A DNA stretch of 11,483 bases from CBCXVS01 sp965178525 (lineage in GTDB: Bacteria; Tectomicrobia; Entotheonellia; Entotheonellales; Entotheonellaceae). The translations under genes were made by a program, and so were the position numbers. Below are positions 1 through 5,567 of this stretch, piece after piece; within the stretch, counting starts at the first letter, position 1; each line of letters opens with the position of its first letter. The notes under the pieces were generated by a model. It was not told the origin of the DNA. It saw nothing but the letters and a program-made list of their open reading frames with translations, and searched no databases. Location of the stretch: the NCBI GenBank assembly GCA_965178525.1, contig CBCXVS010000251.1:1-11483 (forward strand), read 5' to 3'.

Positions 1-54
1 ATGACCTGGCTGGGCTCCCTCCATCGTTTGGGGGAGGATAGCCTACCTCATTAA

Positions 55-76
55 CTATTGGGGAACAACCCTAATA
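55..76 (+). repeat. Copy 1 of 22-bp inverted terminal-type repeat
   Basis: It reads CTATTGGGGAA-CAACCCTAATA and matches the reverse strand of 11409-11430 at 20 of 22 bases. The two differences (positions 61 and 70) pair with each other in a predicted 6-bp stem with one bulged base and a GAACAA loop, so pairing is kept in both copies. The YHS frame is cut exactly at its edge. Confidence 0.5.
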
Positions 77-157
77 CGTCTGGCCGTCGTACATGCTGGT
101 CACCGCAGCACGCTCTGCCTCAACATCCATACCGCACACGGGATCGTGCACGAACAC
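71..157 (-). pseudogene. Truncated YHS-domain metal-binding protein
   Basis: Only 28 codons are present. They encode the first half of a YHS domain (DPVCGM at about residues 6-11, then YDGQTY), and a TAG stops the frame exactly where the family normally continues with YFCS and the second metal-binding cysteine. Reading on past the TAG gives no FCS..C in any frame, so this is a break in the gene and not a point nonsense mutation. The GTG start is chosen because GAGGAGG lies just upstream on the minus strand; a second GTG two codons later is possible. YHS domains occur in heavy-metal proteins and P-type ATPases. The strong promoter and palindromic operator upstream fit a former metal-responsive operon. 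The sequence beyond the break (left of position 77) resembles the right end of the window. Confidence 0.6.
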
Positions 158-188
158 GTTTCCTCCTCGGACTCTCACGGCCTCCCTA

Positions 189-217
189 ACAAATATTTCG
201 ATTTGCGAAATATTTGT
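189..217 (-). promoter_or_regulatory. Perfect 12-5-12 palindromic operator
   Basis: ACAAATATTTCG (189-200) and CGAAATATTTGT (206-217) are perfect inverted repeats around the 5-base centre ATTTG. The palindrome overlaps the predicted -10 element of the promoter at 213-241 and lies about 30 bases upstream of the truncated YHS gene, as expected for a repressor site. AT-rich 12-n-12 palindromes with ATATTT half-sites are typical of ArsR/SmtB metal-sensing repressors; that assignment is inferred from the pattern and the YHS neighbour. No regulator gene lies in the window. Confidence 0.65.
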
Positions 218-241
218 ATCCCGAATTTCATAGAACGTCAA
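213..241 (-). promoter_or_regulatory. Sigma70-like promoter for truncated YHS gene
   Basis: On the minus strand TTGACG (241-236) is followed after exactly 17 bases by TACAAA (218-213). The predicted start is near 206, giving a leader of about 50 bases before the GTG at 157. The -10 lies inside the 12-bp palindrome, so binding there would block RNA polymerase. Confidence 0.55.
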
Positions 242-263
242 GCTCCCAAGCCTGCCTAGACGT

Positions 264-773
264 CTATTCCGCATTCCGCATTCCGCATTCCGCATGGGGT
301 AAATGGCGCACATAAGCAATCACGTCCCACATCTCCCGGGAGGTCAGAACCGACTCCCACGGCGGCATGGTAAGCCAGCCCCGTTCGTCCTTCACGCCAT
401 CACGCAAGGCCACGAAGAACTCCCCATCGCTCATCTTCTGCATGGCATCAAGGTCGGAATGGTCGGCTGGCTTGTGCCCGATGCTCTCCATGTACGCATT
501 GTTGTCACCTTTGCCCTGGCGGCCATGGCAATGATAGCAGAGGCGTTGGTAAATGCGCTCGCCGTTGAGGATGGCGCGCCGTAAGGCAATGCTGTCCGGG
601 TCCGAGCCGGAGGGGAGGGATATCTTTGGGAGCCGCGGTTGCGGTAGGGGCGGATTGGGGGGACGTGACGCCGGGGATTCCGGCGTGGGCGTCGCGATCC
701 ATATGACGGCGAGAGCCAACGGGAAGAGCACGCCGAAAATCAGGAGGCTCGTGTAAACTAAAAAGCGCTGCAC
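264..773 (-). CDS. Monoheme c-type cytochrome, membrane-anchored or exported
   Basis: This 169-residue protein begins with a hydrophobic segment (about residues 4-27) that acts as a signal anchor or signal peptide, followed by a proline-rich linker (30-54) and one class I cytochrome c domain. The heme-binding CYHCH is at 79-83 and a likely distal ligand Met136 lies in the TMPPW context. The start is GTG at 773, supported by AGGAG five bases upstream. The protein would carry electrons on the periplasmic face of the membrane; the partner oxidoreductase is not visible. The domain should end near YVRHLP (about 159). The last residues (AECGMRNAE) are encoded by four ATTCCGC repeat units, so the present stop lies in the repeat and the tail is probably acquired. 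It lies 161 bases beyond the HtrA stop on the same strand and may be transcribed separately. Confidence 0.85.
   Translation of the reverse strand: MQRFLVYTSLLIFGVLFPLALAVIWIATPTPESPASRPPNPPLPQPRLPKISLPSGSDPDSIALRRAILNGERIYQRLCYHCHGRQGKGDNNAYMESIGHKPADHSDLDAMQKMSDGEFFVALRDGVKDERGWLTMPPWESVLTSREMWDVIAYVRHLPHAECGMRNAE
266..293. repeat. Four tandem copies of heptamer ATTCCGC
   Basis: Four perfect 7-base units run without interruption. They encode the last residues of the cytochrome and contain part of its stop codon. Two other heptamer arrays of different sequence occur in this window (4905-4925 and 7063-7090), also at gene 3' ends. Short tandemly repeated heptanucleotides are documented in cyanobacteria and are seen in other phyla. 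Confidence 0.9.
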
Positions 774-934
774 TTATGCTCCTTCAGTTTCCCTTTCCTT
801 GGCGCTGAGGCTATCCGAATACCCGTTTATCCCTTTACTGATACATTTTCTTATATCCATACCGTCGCCAGTTAAATCAATATTTTGCAGGCATCTTTGC
901 CGGGCTGGGCTTTGATCTTATCCTCAGTCCTGTT

Positions 935-2074
935 TTACCGGACGGCTTGTAGCGTGACGGGCACGCGTAGGCGGTTGCGCTCACGGATGATATGCACCGT
1001 TACGCTATCGCCTACCTGATGCTTTTCGAGAGCGTTGAGGAGGTCGTCCGCTGTCCTCGCCGAGTCGGAGGCGATGCCAATGATCACATCGCCCAGAATC
1101 AGACGGCCGCGTCGGTCCCGGCGTGTGCTGCGCAAACCAGCGGCACGGGCAGCACTGCCCGGTTCGCTCTGGATAATCAAGACACCTGGCAGATTCAAGC
1201 GGTTCGCGGTGGCGTCATCGGCAATGCGTATCCCCAGGCCGGGACGAATCACGCGGCCATAGCGAATGAGCTGAGGCACGACGCGGTTAACCGTATCGAC
1301 CGGCACGGCAAAGCCGATGCCGGCACTCGATCCCGATGGGCTATAAATCGCGGTATTAACGCCGATGAGGCGGCCGGCGCTATCGAGCAGAGGACCGCCG
1401 GAATTGCCAGGGTTGATGGCGGCATCCGTTTGGATCATACCGGTGATCATACGGCCGTTTTCGGCGGGAATTTCACGGCCCAACGCGCTAATGATGCCCG
1501 TGGTCAGCGTCTGGTCCAGGCCGAAGGGATTGCCGATCGCATACACGTTTTGCCCAACTAACAGATCACTCGACGCGCCGATCGCCAGCGGCTTCAATAG
1601 GCGTTTGGGCGCGTCGATGGCGAGGACGGCTAGATCTTTCTCAGGCACCGCACCCACGAGCTGGGCATCCCACTCGGAATGATCGGCAAGGGTCACTTTG
1701 GCGCTGCTCACCCCCTGAATGACGTGATAATTGGTGATGATGTGGCCATCCCGGTCCCAGATAAATCCCGAACCACTTCCTTGGGGAATTTCAAACAGAT
1801 TCAAATTGAAAAAATCGCGGCGTAAGGCGACCGTGGTAATATAGACGACCGACGGGGAACTCTGGCGAAAGAGCGCAATGGTGGCACGCTCATTGGCAGC
1901 CAGCTTGCCACGCGGGGTAACGGCGCGAGGCGCGGCGTTCGGATCGTGCAGGCGGGTGTGCTGCCGGCTACCCAAGAGACAGAGGAGGCCCAGGAACAGG
2001 AAGAGCATAAGCCAAAAGCGCGAGCCTGCACCGGAACCTACTGTGGGACGTTGCGCGTCATGCGGGGCGTGCAT
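935..2074 (-). CDS. HtrA/Deg-family serine protease (one PDZ domain)
   Basis: This 379-residue S1C serine endoprotease has an N-terminal membrane anchor or signal (about 19-36), a trypsin-like domain (about 60-265) and one PDZ domain (about 275-377). The triad is visible: His117 in NYHVI, Asp147 in KDLAVL and Ser225 in GNSGGPLL. The entry EIPQGSGSGF and the single PDZ resemble Deg1/HhoA-type and DegS-type enzymes more than two-PDZ DegP. It would degrade or refold damaged periplasmic proteins, with the PDZ domain sensing exposed C-termini. The start ATG has only a weak AGAGG upstream. The gene follows the amidase by 48 bases on the same strand and is probably co-transcribed from the promoter near 3480-3507. 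I give no gene symbol because htrA, degP, degQ and degS cannot be separated here. Confidence 0.93.
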   Translation of the reverse strand: MHAPHDAQRPTVGSGAGSRFWLMLFLFLGLLCLLGSRQHTRLHDPNAAPRAVTPRGKLAANERATIALFRQSSPSVVYITTVALRRDFFNLNLFEIPQGSGSGFIWDRDGHIITNYHVIQGVSSAKVTLADHSEWDAQLVGAVPEKDLAVLAIDAPKRLLKPLAIGASSDLLVGQNVYAIGNPFGLDQTLTTGIISALGREIPAENGRMITGMIQTDAAINPGNSGGPLLDSAGRLIGVNTAIYSPSGSSAGIGFAVPVDTVNRVVPQLIRYGRVIRPGLGIRIADDATANRLNLPGVLIIQSEPGSAARAAGLRSTRRDRRGRLILGDVIIGIASDSARTADDLLNALEKHQVGDSVTVHIIRERNRLRVPVTLQAVR

Positions 2075-2122
2075 CTTATTAAAAGCCTCTATCGTATACA
2101 GGTCATTCTGTCCAGGTCCTTA

Positions 2123-3307
2123 TCATTCCGCTTGCACGACCGATGTGCGTAAGAATTCATGCACGCCTCGGAAGATGCCCTGGGCCAGGGCCAGCCGATA
2201 CTGACGGCTGCGCAGCCGTTTTTCCTCGGTTGGGTTGCTGATAAAGCCAATTTCTACCAAAATGCCGGGCATGTCTGTGCGCAGCAGCACCACAAAGGGG
2301 GCGCCATCCACGCCTCGATCGGGGGGCGCGGTGTAGCGGGGCGTGATGAAATTGACCAGGGCCTTTTGCGTCAGCCCCGCGAGCACGGCGGATTGGTTGA
2401 TCCGGTCGGTTTCCTGCAAGTCGTGTAAAATGCGCGCAAGTTCCGAGAGTTGATGCGTAGACATATTGTTTTCCCGTGCCGCAATGCGCTGCGCCCGTTC
2501 GCTGTTGGCCGCAAAGCTCAGGTACCAGGTCTCGATCCCGCGGACCTCACGGCGTTTGCTCGCATTGGCGTGGATGGACAAAAATATATCCGCTTGCTGC
2601 GTATTGGCGATGTTGGCGCGCTCCTCCAGTGGGACAAAGACATCGCGCTCGCGCGTGAGGATGACGCGGGCGTGGGGTAACTTCCTGCGGAGCAATTCCT
2701 GTAGGGCTTGCGCCACTTGCAACACGACCACTTTTTCTTGCAGGCTACGCCGGCCGACAGCGCCAGGGTCTTTGCCGCCATGCCCGGGGTCGATGACGAT
2801 GGTGGGTGGTTTGGACTGTGTCTTAGGGGGAGGCGCACTGCCGGTCGCATGGAGATCAATCACGATCCGATAGGGCTGCTGGAGTGTAAACACCGTGTAA
2901 TCCTGCGCTGCCTGCAGATCAAGCACGACGCGCACGACGCCCGTGCGATGTTGGGCAATGCGGATCGCGCGTATGCGGCCATCGGTAACCCGGAGCTGTT
3001 TTTTCTCCCAGCCCGGCGCCAAGCGGGACTGCATCAGATCGACATAGAGGCGTTCCGGTGTCGGGAGACGGCCTACCGAGTGCTGCACGGCGCCATCGGC
3101 CTCGATGACGACACGGGTGGTACCGGCATCGGATCGGAAGCGCACTTCCTCAATCGTCCGTTTGGCGGCGCCCTGGCCCAGTCCCGGAGGCAGGAGACCC
3201 AGGAGCGCGAGCAGAACGAGGCTCATGTACCAGCGCATCAGGAGCCACGGGTGCAGACGATGTTTCCTACTGTATGCAGGCTTTTCGCTCGACATGCGAC
3301 AACTCAT
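2123..3307 (-). CDS. N-acetylmuramoyl-L-alanine amidase, AMIN + amidase_3
   Basis: This 394-residue zinc amidase cleaves the bond between MurNAc and the peptide stem of peptidoglycan in the periplasm. A hydrophobic signal segment lies at about 20-43, an AMIN septal-targeting domain at about 50-152, a proline-rich linker at 156-168, and the amidase_3 domain at 169-388. Expected zinc ligands are His176 (in DPGHGG), Glu191 and His246 (in SIHAN), and the catalytic Glu352 lies in VEIGFISN. The architecture matches AmiC/AmiB of Gram-negative cell division. The region 255-310 contains the insert that in AmiB/AmiC-type enzymes carries the autoinhibitory helix. The first ATG has GGGAG about 13 bases upstream, while ATG5 or ATG24 would also leave a usable signal. 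It is the first gene of a probable operon with the HtrA protease. Confidence 0.92.
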   Translation of the reverse strand: MSCRMSSEKPAYSRKHRLHPWLLMRWYMSLVLLALLGLLPPGLGQGAAKRTIEEVRFRSDAGTTRVVIEADGAVQHSVGRLPTPERLYVDLMQSRLAPGWEKKQLRVTDGRIRAIRIAQHRTGVVRVVLDLQAAQDYTVFTLQQPYRIVIDLHATGSAPPPKTQSKPPTIVIDPGHGGKDPGAVGRRSLQEKVVVLQVAQALQELLRRKLPHARVILTRERDVFVPLEERANIANTQQADIFLSIHANASKRREVRGIETWYLSFAANSERAQRIAARENNMSTHQLSELARILHDLQETDRINQSAVLAGLTQKALVNFITPRYTAPPDRGVDGAPFVVLLRTDMPGILVEIGFISNPTEEKRLRSRQYRLALAQGIFRGVHEFLRTSVVQAE

Positions 3308-3479
3308 CTACGTTGACATACTCCCAAGGGGCAACCGCTTGGGATTCTGGCTTCGGACAGTGGCCGCCAACCGGGTCGGTCTTACACCACCTCGGCACAC
3401 AGGAAGACGCCCCTTCCTGACAACCTTAGCGCACCTCCACGCCCACGCAGCGACTGGGGAGGGCCAAAGTCGATGGGGC

Positions 3480-3507
3480 ATTTTACCACAAGTGTTTGTA
3501 TCGTCAA
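3480..3507 (-). promoter_or_regulatory. Sigma70-like promoter for amidase-HtrA operon
   Basis: On the minus strand TTGACG (3507-3502) and TAAAAT (3485-3480) are separated by 16 bases. The predicted transcription start near 3473 leaves a leader of about 165 bases before the amidase ATG at 3307. The inverted repeat CAAGTGT / ACACTTG (3489-3495 / 3516-3522) straddles the -35 and the spacer, so a regulator or cruciform there could modulate it. Confidence 0.5.
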
Positions 3508-3539
3508 TCGTGATTACACTTGCCAGAGTCAAAACCCAC

Positions 3540-3603
3540 GGGCTGAAGCCCACAAGGACAAAGCCCTGATATCCCAAGCCTGCAATCTTGGGATTGACGG
3601 GCT
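3540..3603. repeat. Two adjacent hairpins, possible mobile-element end or REP-like repeat
   Basis: The first hairpin is GGGC-TGAA-GCCC (3540-3551). The second is an extended structure: outer stem AGCCC (3562-3566) with GGGCT (3599-3603), a symmetric 4x4 internal loop, and a perfect inner stem ATCCCAAG (3571-3578) with CTTGGGAT (3587-3594) around an 8-base loop. CCCACGGGCTGAAGCCCAC-type sequence is a kind of dispersed palindrome common in several phyla, and such hairpins also mark ends of IS200/IS605-type elements. No transposase remnant is visible, so the origin is open. Confidence 0.45.
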
Positions 3604-3700
3604 GGAGTCACCAAAAGGCGGGACTGGCCGTGTGGTTAAATGCTGACAGCGTTTGGCTGATACCTCACGCATAATGTACCGTCATTAGGTGTGGAGTGCA

Positions 3701-3720
3701 ATGAGATGGGCTCATCTCAT
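3701..3720. promoter_or_regulatory. Operator-like palindrome ATGAGATG-n4-CATCTCAT
   Basis: A perfect 8-bp inverted repeat around GGCT lies 28 bases upstream of the predicted -35 of the UGSC operon. A second, smaller palindrome, TAATG-n6-CATTA, is at 3672-3687. Their position suggests binding sites for a regulator of the operon to the right; the regulator is unknown. Confidence 0.4.
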
Positions 3721-3748
3721 GGTGGACCGCGATGGTGGCATTCAAGTC

Positions 3749-3778
3749 TTGAGCCTTGACAAAGTCTTCGTCTACAAT
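3749..3778 (+). promoter_or_regulatory. Candidate promoter of UGSC operon
   Basis: TTGAGC (3749-3754) and TACAAT (3773-3778) are 18 bases apart. A start near 3785 would give a leader of about 40 bases to the ATG at 3827. A better -35 match, TTGACA at 3756-3761, is only 11 bases from this -10 and cannot pair with it. Confidence 0.4.
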
Positions 3779-3826
3779 GCAGCCATGTAGGTAATGACTC
3801 AGATGGCTGCCGTACAGGGAGAGCCT

Positions 3827-4899
3827 ATGACACACAACGGAGACCGGGTAAGCACCTATGAGCTTGCTGACGACACCGATGCCATTGAATTTTATTTTGA
3901 GCAGGGCCTAACCGATGGCCTTCCGGTTGTGCCGCCGACGGAAGAGCGGGTCCAGCGGATGCTGGCGGCCACGCCGCGGCCTGCCGATGAGGTCGTGGCG
4001 CTCGTGCCACCCAATTTTGGGGAAGCGACGGTTGAAAAGATCGCGGTGAACGCCGTCATGGCGGGATGTCAACCGGCGTATCTCCCGGTTGTCTTGGCAG
4101 GGGTGGAGGCGATGTGCGATGAGCGCGTGAGCTTACATGGGGTGCAGGGCACCACCCACACATCGACCCCGTTGTTCATCATCAATGGGCCGATCCGGCA
4201 GCAATTGGACATCAACTGTGCGGCTGGCGTGTTCGGTTCGGGCTGGCGGGCGAACGCAACGATTGGCCGGGCGTTGCGCTTGATGATGGTGAATCTGGGT
4301 GGGGCGCGCCCAGGAGAGATCGATAAGTCCTGCATGGGGCATCCGGGGAAATTCTCCTTTTGCATTGGCGAATATGAGGAAATGAGTCCATGGGAACCAC
4401 TGCATGTCGAGCGCGGCTATGCTCCGGATCAGAGCACCGTGAGTGTCTATTGTTGCGATGCGCCGCAATGTCTGACGAATAATGCCGGCCGCTCGGCCCG
4501 GAGTATTTTGCGCACGGTTGGGGCGGCCATGGCGACGGCTGGAATGACAAGACCATGTTGGCGGGTAGCTATATGCTGGTCATGAGCCCGGAGCATGCCA
4601 GAACCGTTGCGGATACGGGTCTGAGCAAGCAGGATGTGAAACGGTTTCTGTACGAACATGTGCGCCGTCCGCTGGGTGAGCTGGTGCCGACACCCGATGA
4701 TGAAGAAGGGCTCAACCGGAACCGCCTGCCCGGCTGGCTGGATGCTTCCAATGATGCTACGAGGGTACCGAAGGTCGCGTCGCCGGATGCCATTATTCTG
4801 CTCGTGGCCGGCGGTACGGCGGGCCGCTTTACGCTGCAGATGACGGGCTGGGGTGGCGGCTCCGGAACGCAGCTCGTCACCGTGCCGATCCAGGACTAA
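3827..4899 (+). CDS. Cys-rich partner of UGSC selenoprotein, one frameshift
   Basis: The uninterrupted product would be about 357 residues. The start at 3827 is preferred because AGGGAG ends five bases before it; an ATG at 3794 in the same frame has no such site. The N-terminal part contains TDGLPVVPPTEE (about 29-40) and many cysteines: Cys81, 97, 131, 169, 179, 209, 210 and 215, including the CC pair in YCCDAPQC and the segment INCAAGVFGSGW. I recognise this as a conserved uncharacterised protein that accompanies UGSC proteins, but I cannot name a reaction. At about residue 239 the frame shifts by -1 (one base missing, most likely near 4541-4545), after which NDKTMLAGSYMLVMSPEHA and the rest continue cleanly to 4899. 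The shift must lie after the TAA at 4480-4482 in the new frame and before the TGA at 4583-4585 in the old one. No classical slippery heptamer is visible, so a sequencing error or recent mutation is more likely than programmed frameshifting. The UGSC gene follows after 53 bases. Confidence 0.7.
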
Positions 4900-4904
4900 A
4901 GTGA

Positions 4905-4925
4905 GGACTGAGGACTCAGGACTAA
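4905..4925. repeat. Three tandem copies of heptamer GGACTNA
   Basis: The units are GGACTGA, GGACTCA and GGACTAA. A fourth copy, GGACTAA at 4893-4899, includes the stop codon of the upstream gene (GAC TAA). The array fills most of the 53-base gap before the UGSC gene and ends well before its ribosome binding site. Confidence 0.8.
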
Positions 4926-4952
4926 GAGGTTTGGAGAAGAGGAGGGTGAGGT

Positions 4953-5477
4953 ATGGCAAAATTGTATGATCCCACAGCGGCGCCGACGAGTAGCGCGACG
5001 CCGCTCGCCGCGCGGGTAGCCGATCTGCATGGCAAGGTGATTGGCATGCTGGATATTAGCAAACCGAAGGGAAATTTTTTCCTGGATCGTTTGGCGCAGC
5101 GGCTTACCGAGCAGTTTCAGCCGCATGAGATTATTCGTGTCATGAAACCGACCTTTACGCGCCCCGCGCCGGAGGAGGTGCGCAAGGAACTCGAGCAGAA
5201 ATGTGATATGGTCATTGAAGCCTTGGCCGATTGAGGCTCCTGCACCACGTGCAGTGTGCACGATAGCGTCTTTTTTGAAAATGCCGGTATCCCGGTCGCG
5301 GCCTTTGCGACCACGGAATTTGCCAACGCTGGCCGAGCCCAGGCGGATGCGCTGGGGATGCCCGATTTCAATTTGATCTTTGTGGAACACCCCATCCAGC
5401 CGCTGACGGAAGAAGAAGTCCATCGGCGTGCCGATGCGGTGTATGATCAACTGATTAAGACGTTAATCCAAGGGTGA
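4953..5477 (+). CDS. UGSC-family selenoprotein with in-frame TGA (Sec94)
   Basis: The frame runs 93 codons to a TGA (5232-5234) and continues in the same frame for 80 more codons to TGA 5475-5477, giving 174 residues with selenocysteine at 94. The junction reads ALAD-(TGA)-GSCTTCSVHD, matching the UGSC motif (Sec-Gly-Ser-Cys) that names this family; homologues carry Cys or Sec there. Residues Sec94, Cys97 and Cys100 would form the redox centre. The rest looks like an alpha/beta fold: KVIGMLDISKPKG near 28-40, DMVIEALAD leading to the motif, then GIPVAAFATTEF. Homology continues directly after the TGA and no credible start codon with ribosome binding site lies there, so two separate proteins are unlikely. 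A SECIS-like hairpin lies just downstream. The start ATG has AGGAGGG six bases upstream. It is co-oriented with the Cys-rich protein before it. Substrate is unknown; a thiol/selenol oxidoreductase is inferred. The selenocysteine machinery (selA, selB, selC, selD) must be encoded elsewhere. Confidence 0.85.
5235..5267 (+). promoter_or_regulatory. Candidate bacterial SECIS element
   Basis: Directly after the TGA, CGTGCA (5248-5253) and TGCACG (5257-5262) form a perfect 6-bp stem with apical loop GTG (5254-5256). The loop begins with G and lies 19 bases after the TGA. Published rules for bacterial SECIS elements ask for a short apical loop with a G in its first two positions, about 16-37 bases from the UGA, so this fits. 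A lower stem GCT / AGC (5236-5238 / 5265-5267) is possible. A competing hairpin, CTGCAC-CAC-GTGCAG (5240-5254), has a loop too close to the UGA and without G in the first two positions. Confidence 0.6.
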
Positions 5478-5504
5478 GAACTCGCCGTATGGTAAGCGAT
5501 CTCC

Positions 5505-5554
5505 CCTTTGATGATCTCCCCTCATCCCCCCTGGAGGCAAGGGGGGAGCAAAGG
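5505..5554 (+). promoter_or_regulatory. Stem-loop covering the ribosome binding site of the next gene
   Basis: An 8-bp perfect stem pairs 5525-5532 (T, six C, T) with 5540-5547 (A, six G, A) around a 7-base loop. An outer stem CCTTTG (5505-5510) / CAAAGG (5549-5554) encloses it. The 3' arm of the outer stem contains AAAGG, the likely ribosome binding site for the GTG at 5568. No U-run follows, so it is not a standard terminator. It could be a translational switch, an mRNA end stabiliser for the UGSC operon, or a dispersed C-run/G-run palindrome. Confidence 0.45.
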
Positions 5555-5567
5555 AACGGCAGAAAAC

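Larger units (their letters stand above)
3308..3826. other. Intergenic region between divergent amidase and UGSC operons
   Basis: I find no convincing gene in these 519 bases. The open frames here lack family resemblance and read through hairpins. The stretch contains a minus-strand promoter (3480-3507), a 7-bp inverted repeat (3489-3522), two hairpins (3540-3551 and 3562-3603), two operator-like palindromes (3672-3687 and 3701-3720) and a plus-strand promoter (3749-3778). Confidence 0.7.

Noticed and set aside
992..1561. Plus-strand 189-codon open frame
   Set aside because: It lies entirely antisense to the HtrA protease gene, whose catalytic motifs are all intact.
3308..3577. Minus-strand 89-codon open frame upstream of the amidase
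   Set aside because: It reads through the hairpin repeats, has no family resemblance or ribosome binding site, and overlaps the predicted amidase promoter.
3756..3778. TTGACA with TACAAT as the UGSC operon promoter
   Set aside because: The spacer is only 11 bases, too short for sigma70; TTGAGC at 18 bases is used instead.
5240..5254. Hairpin CTGCAC-CAC-GTGCAG as the SECIS element
   Set aside because: Its loop begins only 11 bases after the UGA and lacks G in the first two positions; the overlapping CGTGCA-GTG-TGCACG hairpin fits better.
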